From contig OZ017797.1 of NCBI GenBank assembly GCA_963969395.1, positions 30,132,001 to 30,196,000 of the forward strand: a DNA stretch of 64,000 nucleotides, in the 5' to 3' direction. Position numbers and translations under genes: made by a program. This document shows positions 34,059 to 46,548 of this stretch, in pieces; within the stretch, counting starts at the first letter, position 1, and the number at the start of each line of letters is the position of its first letter. This DNA comes from Pseudoscleropodium purum. Lineage: Eukaryota > Streptophyta > Bryopsida > Hypnales > Brachytheciaceae. The notes beneath the pieces are model-generated. The model was not told where the DNA came from and searched no databases. It worked only from the letters and a program-made list of their open reading frames with translations.

Positions 34059-37000
34059 ATGTCTCGATTCTCGACGGAGTTGGTGCACGAATGGCGCGCT
34101 TCGGTCCCTCTGCAGTCGTCGTCCGTCGTTAGCAGCAGCGGGAGCAGCAGCAGCAGCACGGCGGGGGCGTCACGGTAAGCAGATTGGTTTTTCGTCTTGT
34201 TTTGGGTCAATTTGGGATTGGCACTGCGGAATTTCCTCGATTGGCGGGTGTGTGGAGCGGTCCACTGTTGTATCGCTTGCTTTCGACAGGGTTTAGGGTT
34301 TGGGACACTCGTGGCGACTTTCCTTGGCTTGGGAAGCGAGTGAGCGCAAGTGGACGTGTCGTCGTTTGCCACTTAGTTTGCTGCATATTGGCTTCCCTGC
34401 CATCTAGTGTTCTGCGATCACCGACCTTGTTTCGCAGTGTCGTGAGATTGAACCAATTCAGAAAAGAGAAGGAATGAGGAACTGACTTTTGTGGCGGATT
34501 TGTTTGCAGCAATTGTAGAGTGAAGTTGAGAAGCGGGAGGGTTGCGCCTTGGACGGTTGAGAAAGAACTTGCAGCTTTATCAGTGTCAGGATTGCGCAAC
34601 AAGGCGCACAAAACAGCGGGCGGCAGTTTTAGGTCCTCTATAACCTGCAAGGGCACCAACGGTGCAGCACATGTCAGTTTTGGCAGCACCAAGAAAACGG
34701 CTGTGTTAGGACTTGATTCCGAAAACCTGACGCTCGATGTCGCGACGACGCTTACCGAGAGGTCCTCGTTGGGCAAACCGGGAATTGCTCAGCGCCGAGG
34801 AGCTGATTTTGAGCAGGATTCCGATGAGAAGCCTGGGGAAGGATTTGCGACTATTGAAGAAGCAGTGGAGGCTATCAAGGAAGGCAAGGTATGCTCGTCA
34901 TCCTTGTTTTTTGATGTGGTAATGGCGGTCATGCTTGTTGGAAATCTGTGCGTAATTCTGCTAAAGGCATCGCAATTGCAGCTGAGAAGAATGCTTCCGG
35001 AATTTCATTTCAATTGGGTGTGCCAGTTTTCACCCGTGGTTCTCTTTCCTGTTTGCTCTCCAGTTTGTGTTGGTCGTGGACGATGAGAACCGAGAGAATG
35101 AAGGCGACCTCATTATGGCAGGCTCGCTGGTGACTCCGCAAGCGATGGCGTTCTTGGTGAGGCATAGTACCGGTATCGTTTGTGTATCCATGAAAGGTGA
35201 GGATTTGGATCGGCTTGGTCTTCCTCTAATGGTGCCTCCAGAGGAAAATTCCGAGTGTATGAAGACCGCCTTCACCTGGACTGTGGTAAGTTAGCCTGCC
35301 TTCAATTCTGGTCGATCCGCACTCAAAAACAATAGAGATCGTGTTCTTTGAGATGTTTCAGTGTTACTCACTCGATTCAAACGGGAGTTCAGAATCAGTT
35401 GATTTTTTAATATCGTGGGAGTAAAGATTTGAAGTAAGAGGGTCTGAACTCTGACATTGTCATGTAGACATTCATAATTGGTTTAATCAAATGATGCGGA
35501 CTGTCGGCTTGCTCGTTACAGTTTTCCTGATTAGAGTTTCTGATGACGTGAAACACTATTAAACTGTAGCGTTGTTGGTCATTGGGATCCTGTGAAAAGA
35601 GTAATCAGTAACTGGACGAGTTGTATTTCTGTATTTTAGTGTTGACGCTGTTTTTGAACTGTTAACACTTGGGACGTACTACTAAAGATTAGCTGTATTG
35701 TCAGTTTGTGCTATCAGTTGATGAAATGCATTCCTGGCGGGGCCTTCAAATGCCAATGTGATTGCCAACTCTTTTTCTTGTAGATTTTGTGCATGGTTGT
35801 GTGATTAGCTGGATTAACTGAAATTCTGCAAACAGGACGCAAAGCATGGAACGACAACAGGTGTGTCAGCATCGGATCGGTGCCAGACAATAAGGGCATT
35901 GGCATCACCAGATTCGGGTCCTGGAGATTTCGTTGCACCTGGCCACGTCTTTCCCCTGAGATATCGTGAAGGTCAGAATTTTTCTTTTGTGCTGGAGTCA
36001 GAGAGCACTTGCACTTGCACGCTTAGTTTTGGATTGGTTCAGGCGAGTGGATGCTGTAATTTTCTCTCCAACCATGGGGACGGTTGCGCTCTGGATTCGC
36101 AATGTACATTGTAGCAATTTATGGAGTTGATAACTCATCTCAAGGGCAGTTATGCGTATAGCATTTTATGGGAAGTGAGGAAAAGACTTGAAATGAGTCT
36201 ATGCGCATCAAATTGTATCACTGGTTTGTCATAATGATATTTACACCAAGGGTTGCTGTGGTGTTCACCTGCAGGTGGGGTGTTGAAAAGGAGAGGGCAT
36301 ACCGAGGCAGCACTAGATTTAACCGAACTTGCTGGACTACGTCCTGCAGGAGTCCTATGTGAGGTTGTCAATGACGAGGATGGCTCAATGGCCCGCCTAC
36401 CATATTTGATGAAATTCGCGAAGCGTCATGGGTTCCCTTTAATATCAATCGATGCCCTTGTCAAGTAAATCCCTTTCCTCCACGACTTCCTCGTGCATGC
36501 ATTATTCGTGTCAAACTTTTGAGCCTGAGCTGATTTTTGCTTTTTTCGTTTGTCAACTTCTTTGATGAGATGTAATATTCTGCAGGTAGTTGCATACTTG
36601 ATACAGTTTCTTTCCAGATCTTTGGGACATTATTCAGTAGGGAGGCCTATGGCATTTGTTCAACTGTAATTAGGGATGCAATGAATAGTGTGCATGATAT
36701 GGGTATTTTCGTTGGCAATTACTGATGAAGGGTTTGCGTCTTTGCAGATTCAAGGAGGCCAAGAAATCGGGTTTGGTGGAGCGCACGGCGAGCGCAAGGC
36801 TTCCCACTGAGTATGGGGAGTTTCAGGTGTTTAGCTATGTTTCCAATGATGGCTTGGAACACGCTGCTCTTGTTGAGGTACGCTTGGATCTTATTCAGTC
36901 TTGGAACCCTTTTGGCATGCTGGATATTTATGCTGTCTGATGTACTATGGATGTCTTCAGATAGATTCTGAACTATTAGAGAATGCTGCTTTACTCTTGA

Positions 37001-37923
37001 GTCGATGAGTTCTATCAGGCTTTCATTTTAAATGAGTATTTAAGAAAAAGTATTTTGTTGTGTATATTAAACTCACTCTCTCTTATTTCTCATGTGACTC
37101 TGCAGGGTGACATAAGCAGTGGGTTGGAAGTCTATGTGAGAATACATTCGGAATGCTTGACTGGTGATGTGTTTGGCTCGACTCGTTGTGATTGCGGGAG
37201 CCAGCTGTCCGACTCTCTGTCCTTCATAAAGAAGATGGGGAGGGGTGTTGTGGTTTACATGCGAGGTCATGAAGGCCGGGGAATTGGTCTTGGACATAAG
37301 ATGAGGGCTTACAACCTGCAAGATGCTGGTTCGGACACCGTAGAGGCAAATCTTCAACTTGGACTTCCTGTTGATTCACGAGAATATGGAATCAGTGCTC
37401 AGGTATTCTAATGTTGCTTTGTTTCAAATTCTGATTCTGCTGTATGATTTCAGTTACGAGTTTGAATCTGGAGCCGAGTATATCGTAATTGCTAGAGTAA
37501 GCGATTTAGTTGGTGCTTTGCTATTGTAGCAAATTCTTTAAAGCTTATCTGGCAGATTTCCTCAAGGGCGAGTTTGTTTTCTGATAGGTTGACTTGTTTT
37601 TGTGTGTCGTCATATATCTATGGAGTTATTGAGATGGATTTGTGTTCCGTGATCAGATTTTGCAAGATCTTGGTGTTAAGACAATTACGTTGCTTAGTAA
37701 TAATCCGGCCAAGGTGAAGGCTTTGAAGGACCTTGGGATTCGTGTCAATGAGCGAAGGTCAATATTTTCACCAGTGACGAAGGAGAACCGACGGTACTTG
37801 GAAACCAAACGCATCAAAATGGGACACATATATACGTCTAGGTTGCCAGCTGTAGGGTCAGAGATTGATTTTGACACTGCGGAGGACGGATCTATAAGTG
37901 ACGATTCCGACAGATTAACGTAG
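34059..37923 (+). CDS. RIBA: Bifunctional DHBP synthase / GTP cyclohydrolase II, plastid
   Basis: Eight exons (34059-34174, 34510-34888, 35064-35285, 35836-35971, 36275-36464, 36748-36877, 37106-37402, 37657-37923) code 578 residues. The enzyme performs both committing steps of riboflavin synthesis: ribulose 5-phosphate to dihydroxybutanone phosphate, and GTP to the diaminopyrimidine precursor. The N-terminal ~150 residues are Ser-rich and transit-like. In the RibB half I see [15 protein letters not shown] (acidic metal and substrate site), [28 protein letters not shown] and CEVVNDEDG. In the RibA half I see HSECLTGD and RCDCG (the three zinc cysteines), [26 protein letters not shown], the SREYG arginine and NNPAK. 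Both active sites therefore look intact, unlike plant paralogues in which one half is inactive. The last ~60 residues continue through [16 protein letters not shown] to an acidic tail. ATG 34059 has a good context (GCCATGT). Confidence 0.95.
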
Positions 37924-40107
37924 ATTTATTTTCTTTCATTTTTCTTTCTGTTCTTTTTGGTTTCCGACAAACATCTAAGGTTTGTAGATTTACTTGTACT
38001 GCATTTTTCCTGGAACATTTCCAGGTTTTAGTGGAAGATGATGGATTCAGCAAATGAAATGGAGCGTCTGCAGACTAGCGGTCAAAGTTGCAAAAGTCAG
38101 TGCTATTGCTGACTGGCTGGCCTTAGTGTACTACTCTCTCGACTATTTTTTGTTTGTAGTTGTCTGAGTGATGAGCATTGGTTATTCTTTAGATTTTTGG
38201 TTGAGGGTTTAAAATATCGGCTGTCTGGAGTTATTCTCTAGACTTGTGTTGGTCTCTCCGAAGGACCGAATCAAATGAGTGGTTTCTCCGAACACCTGAA
38301 CGGGACAAAAGTTTTGGGAGGCCTTAATATATCTGGACGTGGTTTCTATTTCCTCGTTAAGCCCATATGGTACATTGTGCAGAGTTTTTGTGATTTTTTG
38401 GTGCTTTACGTCTGTGCATTACTTTGTGTAACTCTATGTGGCAGTGCCTTGCTCAGGCTTTACACCAAGACTAACTTTAAAGGATCTCGTTAGGCACTCG
38501 GGTTCTTTGAAACTTTGCTTCCTTCTTGCTCTAGGTCATTTTGAAGTGGGTTGAATTTTTTTGTCATTTATAGTGGAGCTAGATACACCTCGTCTATGTT
38601 CACAGCAACTCTCTCACAATTGTGTTTTTATTTCCTTTGTTATGGAACAGGTGAGGTCCATTTCTTCAACGCTTTTCAAATCCTAACGTCTCACACAGTA
38701 GCGATATGGAAGCCTTGAAGTAATTTCTTCATTTTGACATTCATATGCTCTTGTACCTGCTCAGCTCTTGCATTTTACTTTGTCATTGATGATTTATGTA
38801 ATGTAGGTGAATAGATTAGTGCTAATTGCATCCCTTTGGGCTCAATTTTTAGTCAATTCAATATAGGAGGTGTATTGGCACATGAACATAATTGATTAAA
38901 TTGTATTATTTTGTAAACTCAAAACTCAATTAAAAAAGAACCAGTATCGTGTTTTGTGCTCTATTTTGTTCAATCATGCTCATTTGTTCATAAAATGAAT
39001 TAGGAAAGACTCAAATACTTTAGAACTTTGAAATTGAATGTTCATTCTAATGTAGAGTCTCCATTCACTATACAACAAGGGAGAGATTCTATTCACCATG
39101 AAAGTGAAATTTTCACCTTTTGTCACATTAATCTAGAAGTTTGAATCATCTAAAATTTCACTTGTCCCTACAATAATTTGAAAGCTTGTGGTATCTGTGA
39201 ACATTTTCTTTATACATCTATTCTATGTCAAATTAATAATCCATTGCAAAAATTTAAATGTCAATAGATTATATGTTTTCACATTCAACACAAATCAATG
39301 TTCACTTACATAGTCAATGTTGTCTCTAATAAATTGTATATATGTCAAATGAAGCCTCTATTTTACACCATTTGAAACATTTGAAAAACTCAATAAGTTA
39401 TCATACATTCAAGTTCCATGTAAGTGATAAAATTTTGTGTCCTATTATTGGTAGAACAACATGCACCTTGAAATGGAGTTGATCTAAACAATCATTCATT
39501 ACTATACAAACATCCATCTCTTTTACACTTTCATCCATAAAGTTGCCTAAAGTTAGTAAACTTCATCCAATATTTGACAAATCATATATTTTTGTGGTCT
39601 ATTTTTGACTAATTAAACAATATTTTTCGCTTAATTTTCATCTGTACAACGTCGTGTTGCCCAGTTCTAAAAAGCAAGTCACATTTTGATGAAAATATGT
39701 CCAAATTTGCCCAAAATTTAAAGATTGTTGCTCCATTTTTATGTGTCGGGTTGCAGCAGCGCGCCTTCTTCTCCAAGTTCCCCCAGCAGTCCTTCCCCAG
39801 GTCCCCATCCTTGCCCAATTTCCCCCGGGCCTTCGTCTCCGAGGCTCTCCAGTCTTGCAGCTTCGTCTGTCGTTTGTTTTGTTGTCAAGCTTGTTGCTGC
39901 TGGAACGTGAGCTTCGTCTTTGCGCTTGCTCTTCTGCTTCTCCTTGAGCTGCAGCTTCTGAACAAACACATGCTCTTCGCTTTCACCTGAACACAGAGCT
40001 CTTCCAGGCTCCAAGAACACGCGCCTACTCCACAATCCATACTCCGGACCTTCGTTTTTCCACACCAAACCCTAAACCTTGTGCTGACCCCTCTCTCATT
40101 CTTCTGT
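37924..40107. other. Spacer between RibBA and the 88-residue gene
   Basis: The first 700 bases are likely RibBA 3' region. From 38650 to 39700 the sequence is AT-rich with no gene. From about 39730 it turns C-rich (many CCCC and TCC runs) and looks like a 5' leader. Frames there encode only Ser/Pro low-complexity. Confidence 0.5.
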
Positions 40108-41784
40108 ATGTCGCCCCCGCCGTCTCTTCTGCACTTGACTCTCGTCACGGCCGTTCTCCACATCCAACGCTTCTCCGACCTCTCCTCCGTTCCGGACCAC
40201 CTCGTTGTCCACCTCTTCCAGGTCTGACTCGGAATTCACAAACCCTAGTCACACGACAAGCGTTGTAAATCACGAACCCCACACAAAGTCCAAGCTCAAC
40301 GGAACTGTGTGAGTAGAGTTTGGGATTAGGTTCTGGTTAGGGTTCAAATCGGAAATTCATGGAAGAGGTTCTTCCAGGGTTTGATCGGTCGTGTTTGCCT
40401 TTGTTTTAAAAAAACAATACTTATCTTATTACTCTTTGTTGTTTGGCTTGTTTTCGTTTCGTGGTGCAGAAAACTTTGGCTGCTGGTAAGCTCACGGACT
40501 ACGTCTTGCGCATGTTTCTTGCGACGGGGAATGACGAGGTGCTGCAATTGGTGAAGGCGTGGCGCATTCGTCCTGTCATTAAGCCCATTCTTCCTACACG
40601 TGAGTTTGGATTCATTGTTTTTTCTTACCCAAACCCCCATTGTCAGTGGTGGCTGTGATTTCCTTTTCTCGGTGGTGCTGTTGTGCAGCACTTTAGGGCG
40701 AGAGTTACGGTCGGGTGTATTCGTATTATGAGTGGTAGGGGTCATGCAATGAACAAATCTTTCTCTCGTGGCATGTGAAATTGGTTTTCATTCATTTATC
40801 CCCAACTCATTTCTTAACCATTAGTGAGGTCCGAAACCGATGACGTATCAATTTCCCATTGCTAAAAGGCTCTTTTTCAGAAGGTAGCAAGGAAAAAAAA
40901 AAAAAAAAAAAACAGAATTGTATGTAGAACTTCCAGGTAGTGATGTCATCAAGGTGAGAGATGTTCAACAGATGTGCAAAGAATACACACCGGATGTACG
41001 TAGGACATCGGATGATGATTCACATTTAGGGCTGGGACTCGACAGAAATCTATGAGGGCAGACATGGGAAATTTTGTTGTTAGAAATGGTGGAAGTGGAA
41101 GGCTTGGGAATGTGGTAGATCTCCAACATCATGTGCTAGCATTGGCGAGGAAGTATCATGCAACTTCTCTAGGCTCTGTGTCCATATTCTGACTCTTAAG
41201 ATTTAAGGGGTGCTTCGAAAGTGTAGTGCAAGGTTTAATTCTTATACTGGAAGTAGCGACCCCAAAGTCAAATTTGATCTGTATGTAACGTAGAGTGTGT
41301 AACCGCCACCGTTTCTAAAGCAAATTATAAATCATTCATCGATGAATTTGAAGGTAGTTATGGTTGGTTTGATGCCCAAATCAAGGCACTTGGTTGTAAA
41401 TTGAGCACTAAAATCGCCCGTAAACAGAATGCAAACAGTGACTCTTCACATAGTCTTTACAAACAAGAAGTCACAAGAAGTCGACAATTAGAAAATGTGC
41501 TTCGGCTCTTTGGAAGCAAAGACGATTGCTTCCAAAATGGAGCAGTGTCTTCTTTGTATGTTGAAGTTTGATTAAAATATCGAATGTTGAAATTGTGTCT
41601 TTGTCCCATTTGTGATAGGTTGAATTTGAGAAAATGAGTGATCTGAGGGAGGTGGTGGGAGGAGGATAGTGGTACCTGCAGTTGATCAGAGCTGTCTTAT
41701 TTAGAGGCCATTCAATCTGGTTTGATAATTAGTGATACATAGGATGTGGTCTTGTGTGCAGGATGTTCCGACAGAGAATTTTAG
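40108..41784 (+). CDS. Conserved small plant protein, 88 residues, F-box-like motif
   Basis: Three exons (40108-40221, 40470-40599, 41762-41784) with GT-AG introns. The last exon is only 23 nt and carries the stop. The product starts MSPPPSLLHLTLVTAVLHI, continues with FSDLSSVPDHLVVHLFQ and KTLAAGKLTDYVLRMF, and ends PILPTRCSDREF. The run from DLSSVPDHL to LTDYVL resembles the F-box-like opening of plant leucine-rich proteins, in which a short helix ends in L-P-D-x-L. I remember similar short plant proteins ending PTRCS-x-x-F, which is why the 23-nt last exon fits well; no function is known to me. No targeting signal is evident. The second intron (1.16 kb) contains a 20-base poly-A run. Confidence 0.75.
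40893..40912. repeat. 20-base poly-A tract in intron 2 of the small plant gene
   Basis: Twenty consecutive A residues on the + strand. It may be slippage or the tail of an old insertion; no flanking duplication was noticed. Confidence 0.8.
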
Positions 41785-43814
41785 TGCAGAGACATTGACA
41801 AGCCAGTGGTGTTGCAAAGTTACCAGTTCCTCATTTAATTCTTCTACCAAGAGTTGAAGCCTCCAACTGATATTCTTAGTACTACGCAGGTATTTCATAT
41901 TTCTGATTCGTCTTTTGATTATCTTGGATGAATTTTTTTAGGGTAGAAGATTATCTGGAAGACCTTGTCCTTGGAATGGGTATTTTAACGTTGGTTGCCC
42001 ATCCTTGAGGTTCCAGGATATGGTCAATTCTATCTCAATCTATGTTGCTTTGATTACTATATCGCATTAGCTTCCACTGCACAATATCAAAGGTTTTCTT
42101 GTATTGTCAAATGTATATAATATGATGAATGACTTGTCAATTTAACAACAGAACGTAATTGGACTACAGCTGATGTGTTGAAGTTATCTGGAGTTATTTG
42201 GGGTTGTGCGCCTGGAAGAAGAATGGCAAGCAAGTAAGGGTCCTGTACGAAACCAGATATGCGAAAGAAACGCTAGAATTTCCCTTTTTGAGGCATTGCA
42301 AGCCTGCATTTGAAGAAAAACTCCCATGTGGTATGTCTGATTTCATACTTTGTTACTGCAACTCATGCAGGGTACATTCTTTTTCGGTGGCATTCTCTTA
42401 TTTGGGATGCAATCTGCAAATGCATTCTAGTGGAATTCATAGTAGTTGTGCTGAGTCTGCCACAAATGTTGGGAAGTGAGCAACTCCGAGGAATCATTTG
42501 CGGTTGTTTGTGGGGATGTGCCATTTCTTGGATTTATTCAAATTAGCATTAATTGAACTTAAATGATGCCTTTTCACATGGCATCTTTTGATTGCTGGTT
42601 GACTATTATGATGGTTTCACTGAAAATAGTGTCATTGGAACTTTATCTATGCATAGTTGATTCAAAAGAAGTCATGTTTAAAACTGTCAACAACTCAGCA
42701 CTGAGTCCATTTTAAGAATTCTGATCCATGAAATATTCGAGGGGTGTGCGACCAGTTTTCTCTTAAAGGATGTAGCTTCCCATGACTAAGGTAGTCACCA
42801 AAATGCTCCATAGAAGTAATTCATTAGACACTTTTGGTCCTCTTTTGTTGTCTCTAAACACCTAAAATTGTAAATTGTCCATGGTAACCTTTAGCACCTA
42901 TTAAAAGTACTTTAATTTAATCATTCAATGCTTGAGGCTTAATAAAGGGGATATTCAAGGCTATTTATGGAGCACTAGATGAACGTGATTATTAAAATGA
43001 TTATTGAGTGCATTTGTTGATGATAAAGACTAAATTAGAGACAAGTACAGAGTTGCATGATGACACGAATTGCAATCATGTCATTAATGTAACTAAGCTA
43101 ATGTGGATTTACTAAGCCAATGTGGCCTACTTTTAATTACTCGGTGATAGATTGTAATCAATTTTGGTATGGTTTTAGGACTTTAGTAAGCCCTTTTCTA
43201 GTTTCTTAATAGGTAGTGAGTGGTAGTGATCAAAATCAACAATATGCAAGTTGTAGGGTGGTTTTCAATGGTCTATACATTTTCTATTTTGAAATACTAT
43301 AGAGCTCACAACTATGTTGAATTCTTTATTTTGACATTTTTAGGCATTTTCACCTTACAAAATACAATCATTATGTATTGTCTATAACACTATAATTTTA
43401 GGTTGTAATGTGTATGTCCTTATGTAATAGTGTTTGACATACTCCTTATTTGAAGATCAATTTAGCAATATGAGTTGAAATTATACTTCCATTTTAGAAA
43501 TCTAAGGTCTATTATTCTTTAAATTGATTACAAGATGACATGTCATATTTTTTTACAAAAATCACTTAATTAATGTTGGATTTGATTTTCATATAGGATT
43601 CCAAGTATGAGTATTTATTGTCAACCTTGTTTGAATTCCTAAATGACCTAATTCATTAAATGAATGCAAAAAAAAAATGTAGTTAGTTGGGAGATATGAT
43701 GGTGTTTTTACTATTGATAATTGACTATCCATTAGATCTTTTAATACTCACATGAATTGCTATATTCAATTTTAGAAGTTCAAAAATATTTAGTGGATGT
43801 CAAAATTATAACAT

Positions 43815-44749
43815 TTAACTCCTTAAGGTTGGAGACTATGTTTTCACCAAAAACACTCCAAAACTGCCATTTTTCAAACAAGCATCAAATTTTAAATGAA
43901 AAACATTTTTAAACACATGTAATTGTAGGGTCTTGTAGTAAAGTAGTTTGGAAAGATGTGGAAAAAATTTCAGAATTTTTCATTGTATAGATTGCAAGAT
44001 ATTAATGTTTCAAGTTACAAAAACCATTTTTTTGACCTTGTAGAATATGGCCAATTGCATTTCACAAGGTTACATTTTCATGAAAAATTGTCCAAAATGA
44101 TGGTTACTCTTTGGATTCATTCTTTAAGGTAAGTTGGCTATAGGTTTAAAAAATTTTAGATCATTTGGAATTATACAACATATAGAAAAAAAATAGTAAA
44201 TAGAAAGAAGTACAAAGTAATTCAAAATACTAAATTGTTAAGAATTTAATTATAGAATTGAAAAATTCCAATTTCAATGGTGGTAATGTATTAATAAACA
44301 ATTTACATCATATCTTTTTTTTTTTTTTTCAAAAAATATTAAAAATTGAGTTAAATTAAGGATTTCAAAATTTATTTTTGAATGGGGAATCTATGACTAC
44401 CTGTAGAATAGAACACCTCATAACTTTCATCTTGTAAATCAAAATGGAATGATTAAAAGCTTTACATATATATATAAATCTAGATAATTAATTTCAACTT
44501 TTTATTTTTGAAAAAATTGATTTTTTAAGAAATTTTTGGACTTCCCACCGAGCATTGAAAATGACATATCATGCAATAACTTTTGAATCATTTAGTCAAA
44601 AGTTATGAAAATTGTTGGGCCTTAAAGCTACTCCGCCAACACATGTTCTGTGAAAATTTCAACAAAAAAAACTAAAAACTTCATTCATAGTGAGTTGCCC
44701 CAAATTGCTATATTGCCCAAAAAACGCAATTTGGACCTTTAGGGGTTAA
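43815..44749 (+). mobile_element. TTAACCCCTAAA-bounded element, copy 3 (935 bp)
   Basis: The left end reads TTAACTCCTTAAGG (decayed) and the right end GGACCTTTAGGGGTTAA (intact). The interior follows copies 1 and 2 closely, including ATGTTTTCACCAAAAACAC, TCACAAGGTTACATTT and GTTGGGCCTTAAAGCTA. Confidence 0.8.
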
Positions 44750-46104
44750 CTTAGCGAAATAATAAGTTAACTCTCAAAGAAAGCTTTTTCTTTTCTTTGA
44801 TTGAGTGTTATACAAGGTTTTATTTTTATTCCAATGTCCCTTTTGTTGACTCCTCTTCTAGAGGCTAGTTTTTAGAGGGATGAAGCTAAAGAGGTCAAAT
44901 TTCTAAGAGTTTGGTGAAATTTTGCCAAAAATAAAAGCTCTAGTGTCATATTTTGACAATTATGTACTTTGAAAAATTTAGGAGAAATTTGACCTACATA
45001 GTGCAAGGACTATTACATGTGTTCAATATTTTTGGAAGAAGAATTGAATACTAGTTCACAAATTTGACCAAGGTTGCATTTACAAGCTCTTCTATGAAAG
45101 TGAGAAAATGACCAAGTAGTCAAGATCATTGCCAAAATTTACATCCATATGAGCCAATATATGAGTAGAATCTAAACATTTGCTTAAAAAATCTTGCATC
45201 CTTTAATTATAGAGAGTTGTAACATTCTTAATCTTACTTTTTCTAGCCCCCCTAGGCTTTCAAAATGGATTCTTCTCATACATGTTTGGATACTTGTTTG
45301 CAATAGATGTTAAGATTCCAACCTTTCAAAGTAAAAATATTTGATTAGTAAACCTTATTTCCATGTACTCTTACAATACTATGGATTTCATGGTTGTCAA
45401 CCTCTTGTGAAGGATCCCTTTACATGGATTTCAGAATTTACAAGGATTTATACGGATTTAAGAATGTTATGAAGTTGTCATGGAAAATTGACATACAATC
45501 TTTTTGTACTAATATAAGTCCCTCTAATTTGTATACTAAAATATTAGTAGAAAAAAACAATATTTTGTATATAAATAATAAATTATATTGCTATTGTGGG
45601 AATGTTATAGGCAAACAAAGTAAAATATTTATTTTTTGTCTATATATATAAAAATTCTTTTTTTGAAAGTTTTCACTTTCATCAACATCAAATTATTTAA
45701 ACAATAGAAATCTTGATACCTTTACATAATTTCATTTTTCATAAATTCACGAAGGCTTTGGTAGCTTCTTTGATGTCATAAATGACATCACATCTTATCC
45801 ACTTTGCTTCAATAAATTGGAAGAATGAAATAATATCAACCTCTATTTATATTACCATAGTACTTCTTCAATTTGTTTGTTGAATATTTAATAGAATTTA
45901 ATTTTTTAACTTAGGCAAAATAAAAGAATTATTACAATTTTTATCATATTAGATATTGAATTAGTAAAATGTTCGACATGTAGCTCCAAAATTTTTTTAC
46001 TAACATGTAAGCTCTTTATACAAATTGAATGGTAAGAAGTAAAACAACCTATGTAGGATATGTAAATAGTTAGGATTAGTAGGAGCTCAAATGTTCATAG
46101 TGAA

Positions 46105-46504
46105 GTCAAAAATAGAAAATGTGTTCAAAGTAGAATTTTCAACCTCATTTTAGGCATAGTAAAATAAATTTTTTTTTATAAATTTTGAACTGAGTTAATT
46201 TGAAAAATGAAGCTAGCTTTCATCTCCAAAAATCCTTTTGAGATTTTGATCTTCCAATCAAAAGTTATGGACGAATTTTAGGGAGGAGTTGAAAGGAACA
46301 TATTCTTTAATACTTTCAAACATCCCCTTTGAATTTTGTCCATAACTTTTGTTTAGAGGCTCATAACCACAAATGAATTTATTAAGATGAAGTTAAATTT
46401 ATTTCTCAACTTTTCTTAATTCAAAGTTTTTTGAAAAAGGTTATTTTATTATACAAAAATGAGGTCGAAAATTCTACTTTGAACACAACTATTACTTTTT
46501 GACA
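46105..46504. mobile_element. 400-bp fold-back element
   Basis: The two halves are inverted copies over almost the whole length. Both arms start GTCAAAAA, then GTGTTCAAAGTAGAATTTTC and ACCTCATTTT, and meet near CAAAAGTTATGGAC / GTCCATAACTTTTG. There is no coding capacity. This structure is typical of fold-back MITEs or siRNA-producing loci. Confidence 0.8.
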
Positions 46505-46548
46505 ATGAGAGATATGACCTCAATTTTTGCACTAAAAGATATGAGATT

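Noticed and set aside
34207..34776. 189-codon minus-strand open frame opposite RibBA
   Set aside because: It is antisense to the coding exon 2 of RibBA and shows no domain.
39697..40068. Several overlapping Ser/Pro-rich open frames before the 88-residue gene
   Set aside because: Composition reflects a C-rich leader. Frames on both strands are equally open, and none joins the downstream exons.
42198..42546. Open frames of 78-93 codons downstream of the 88-residue gene
   Set aside because: The small gene already has a good stop at 41784. These frames lack recognisable similarity or matching splice sites.
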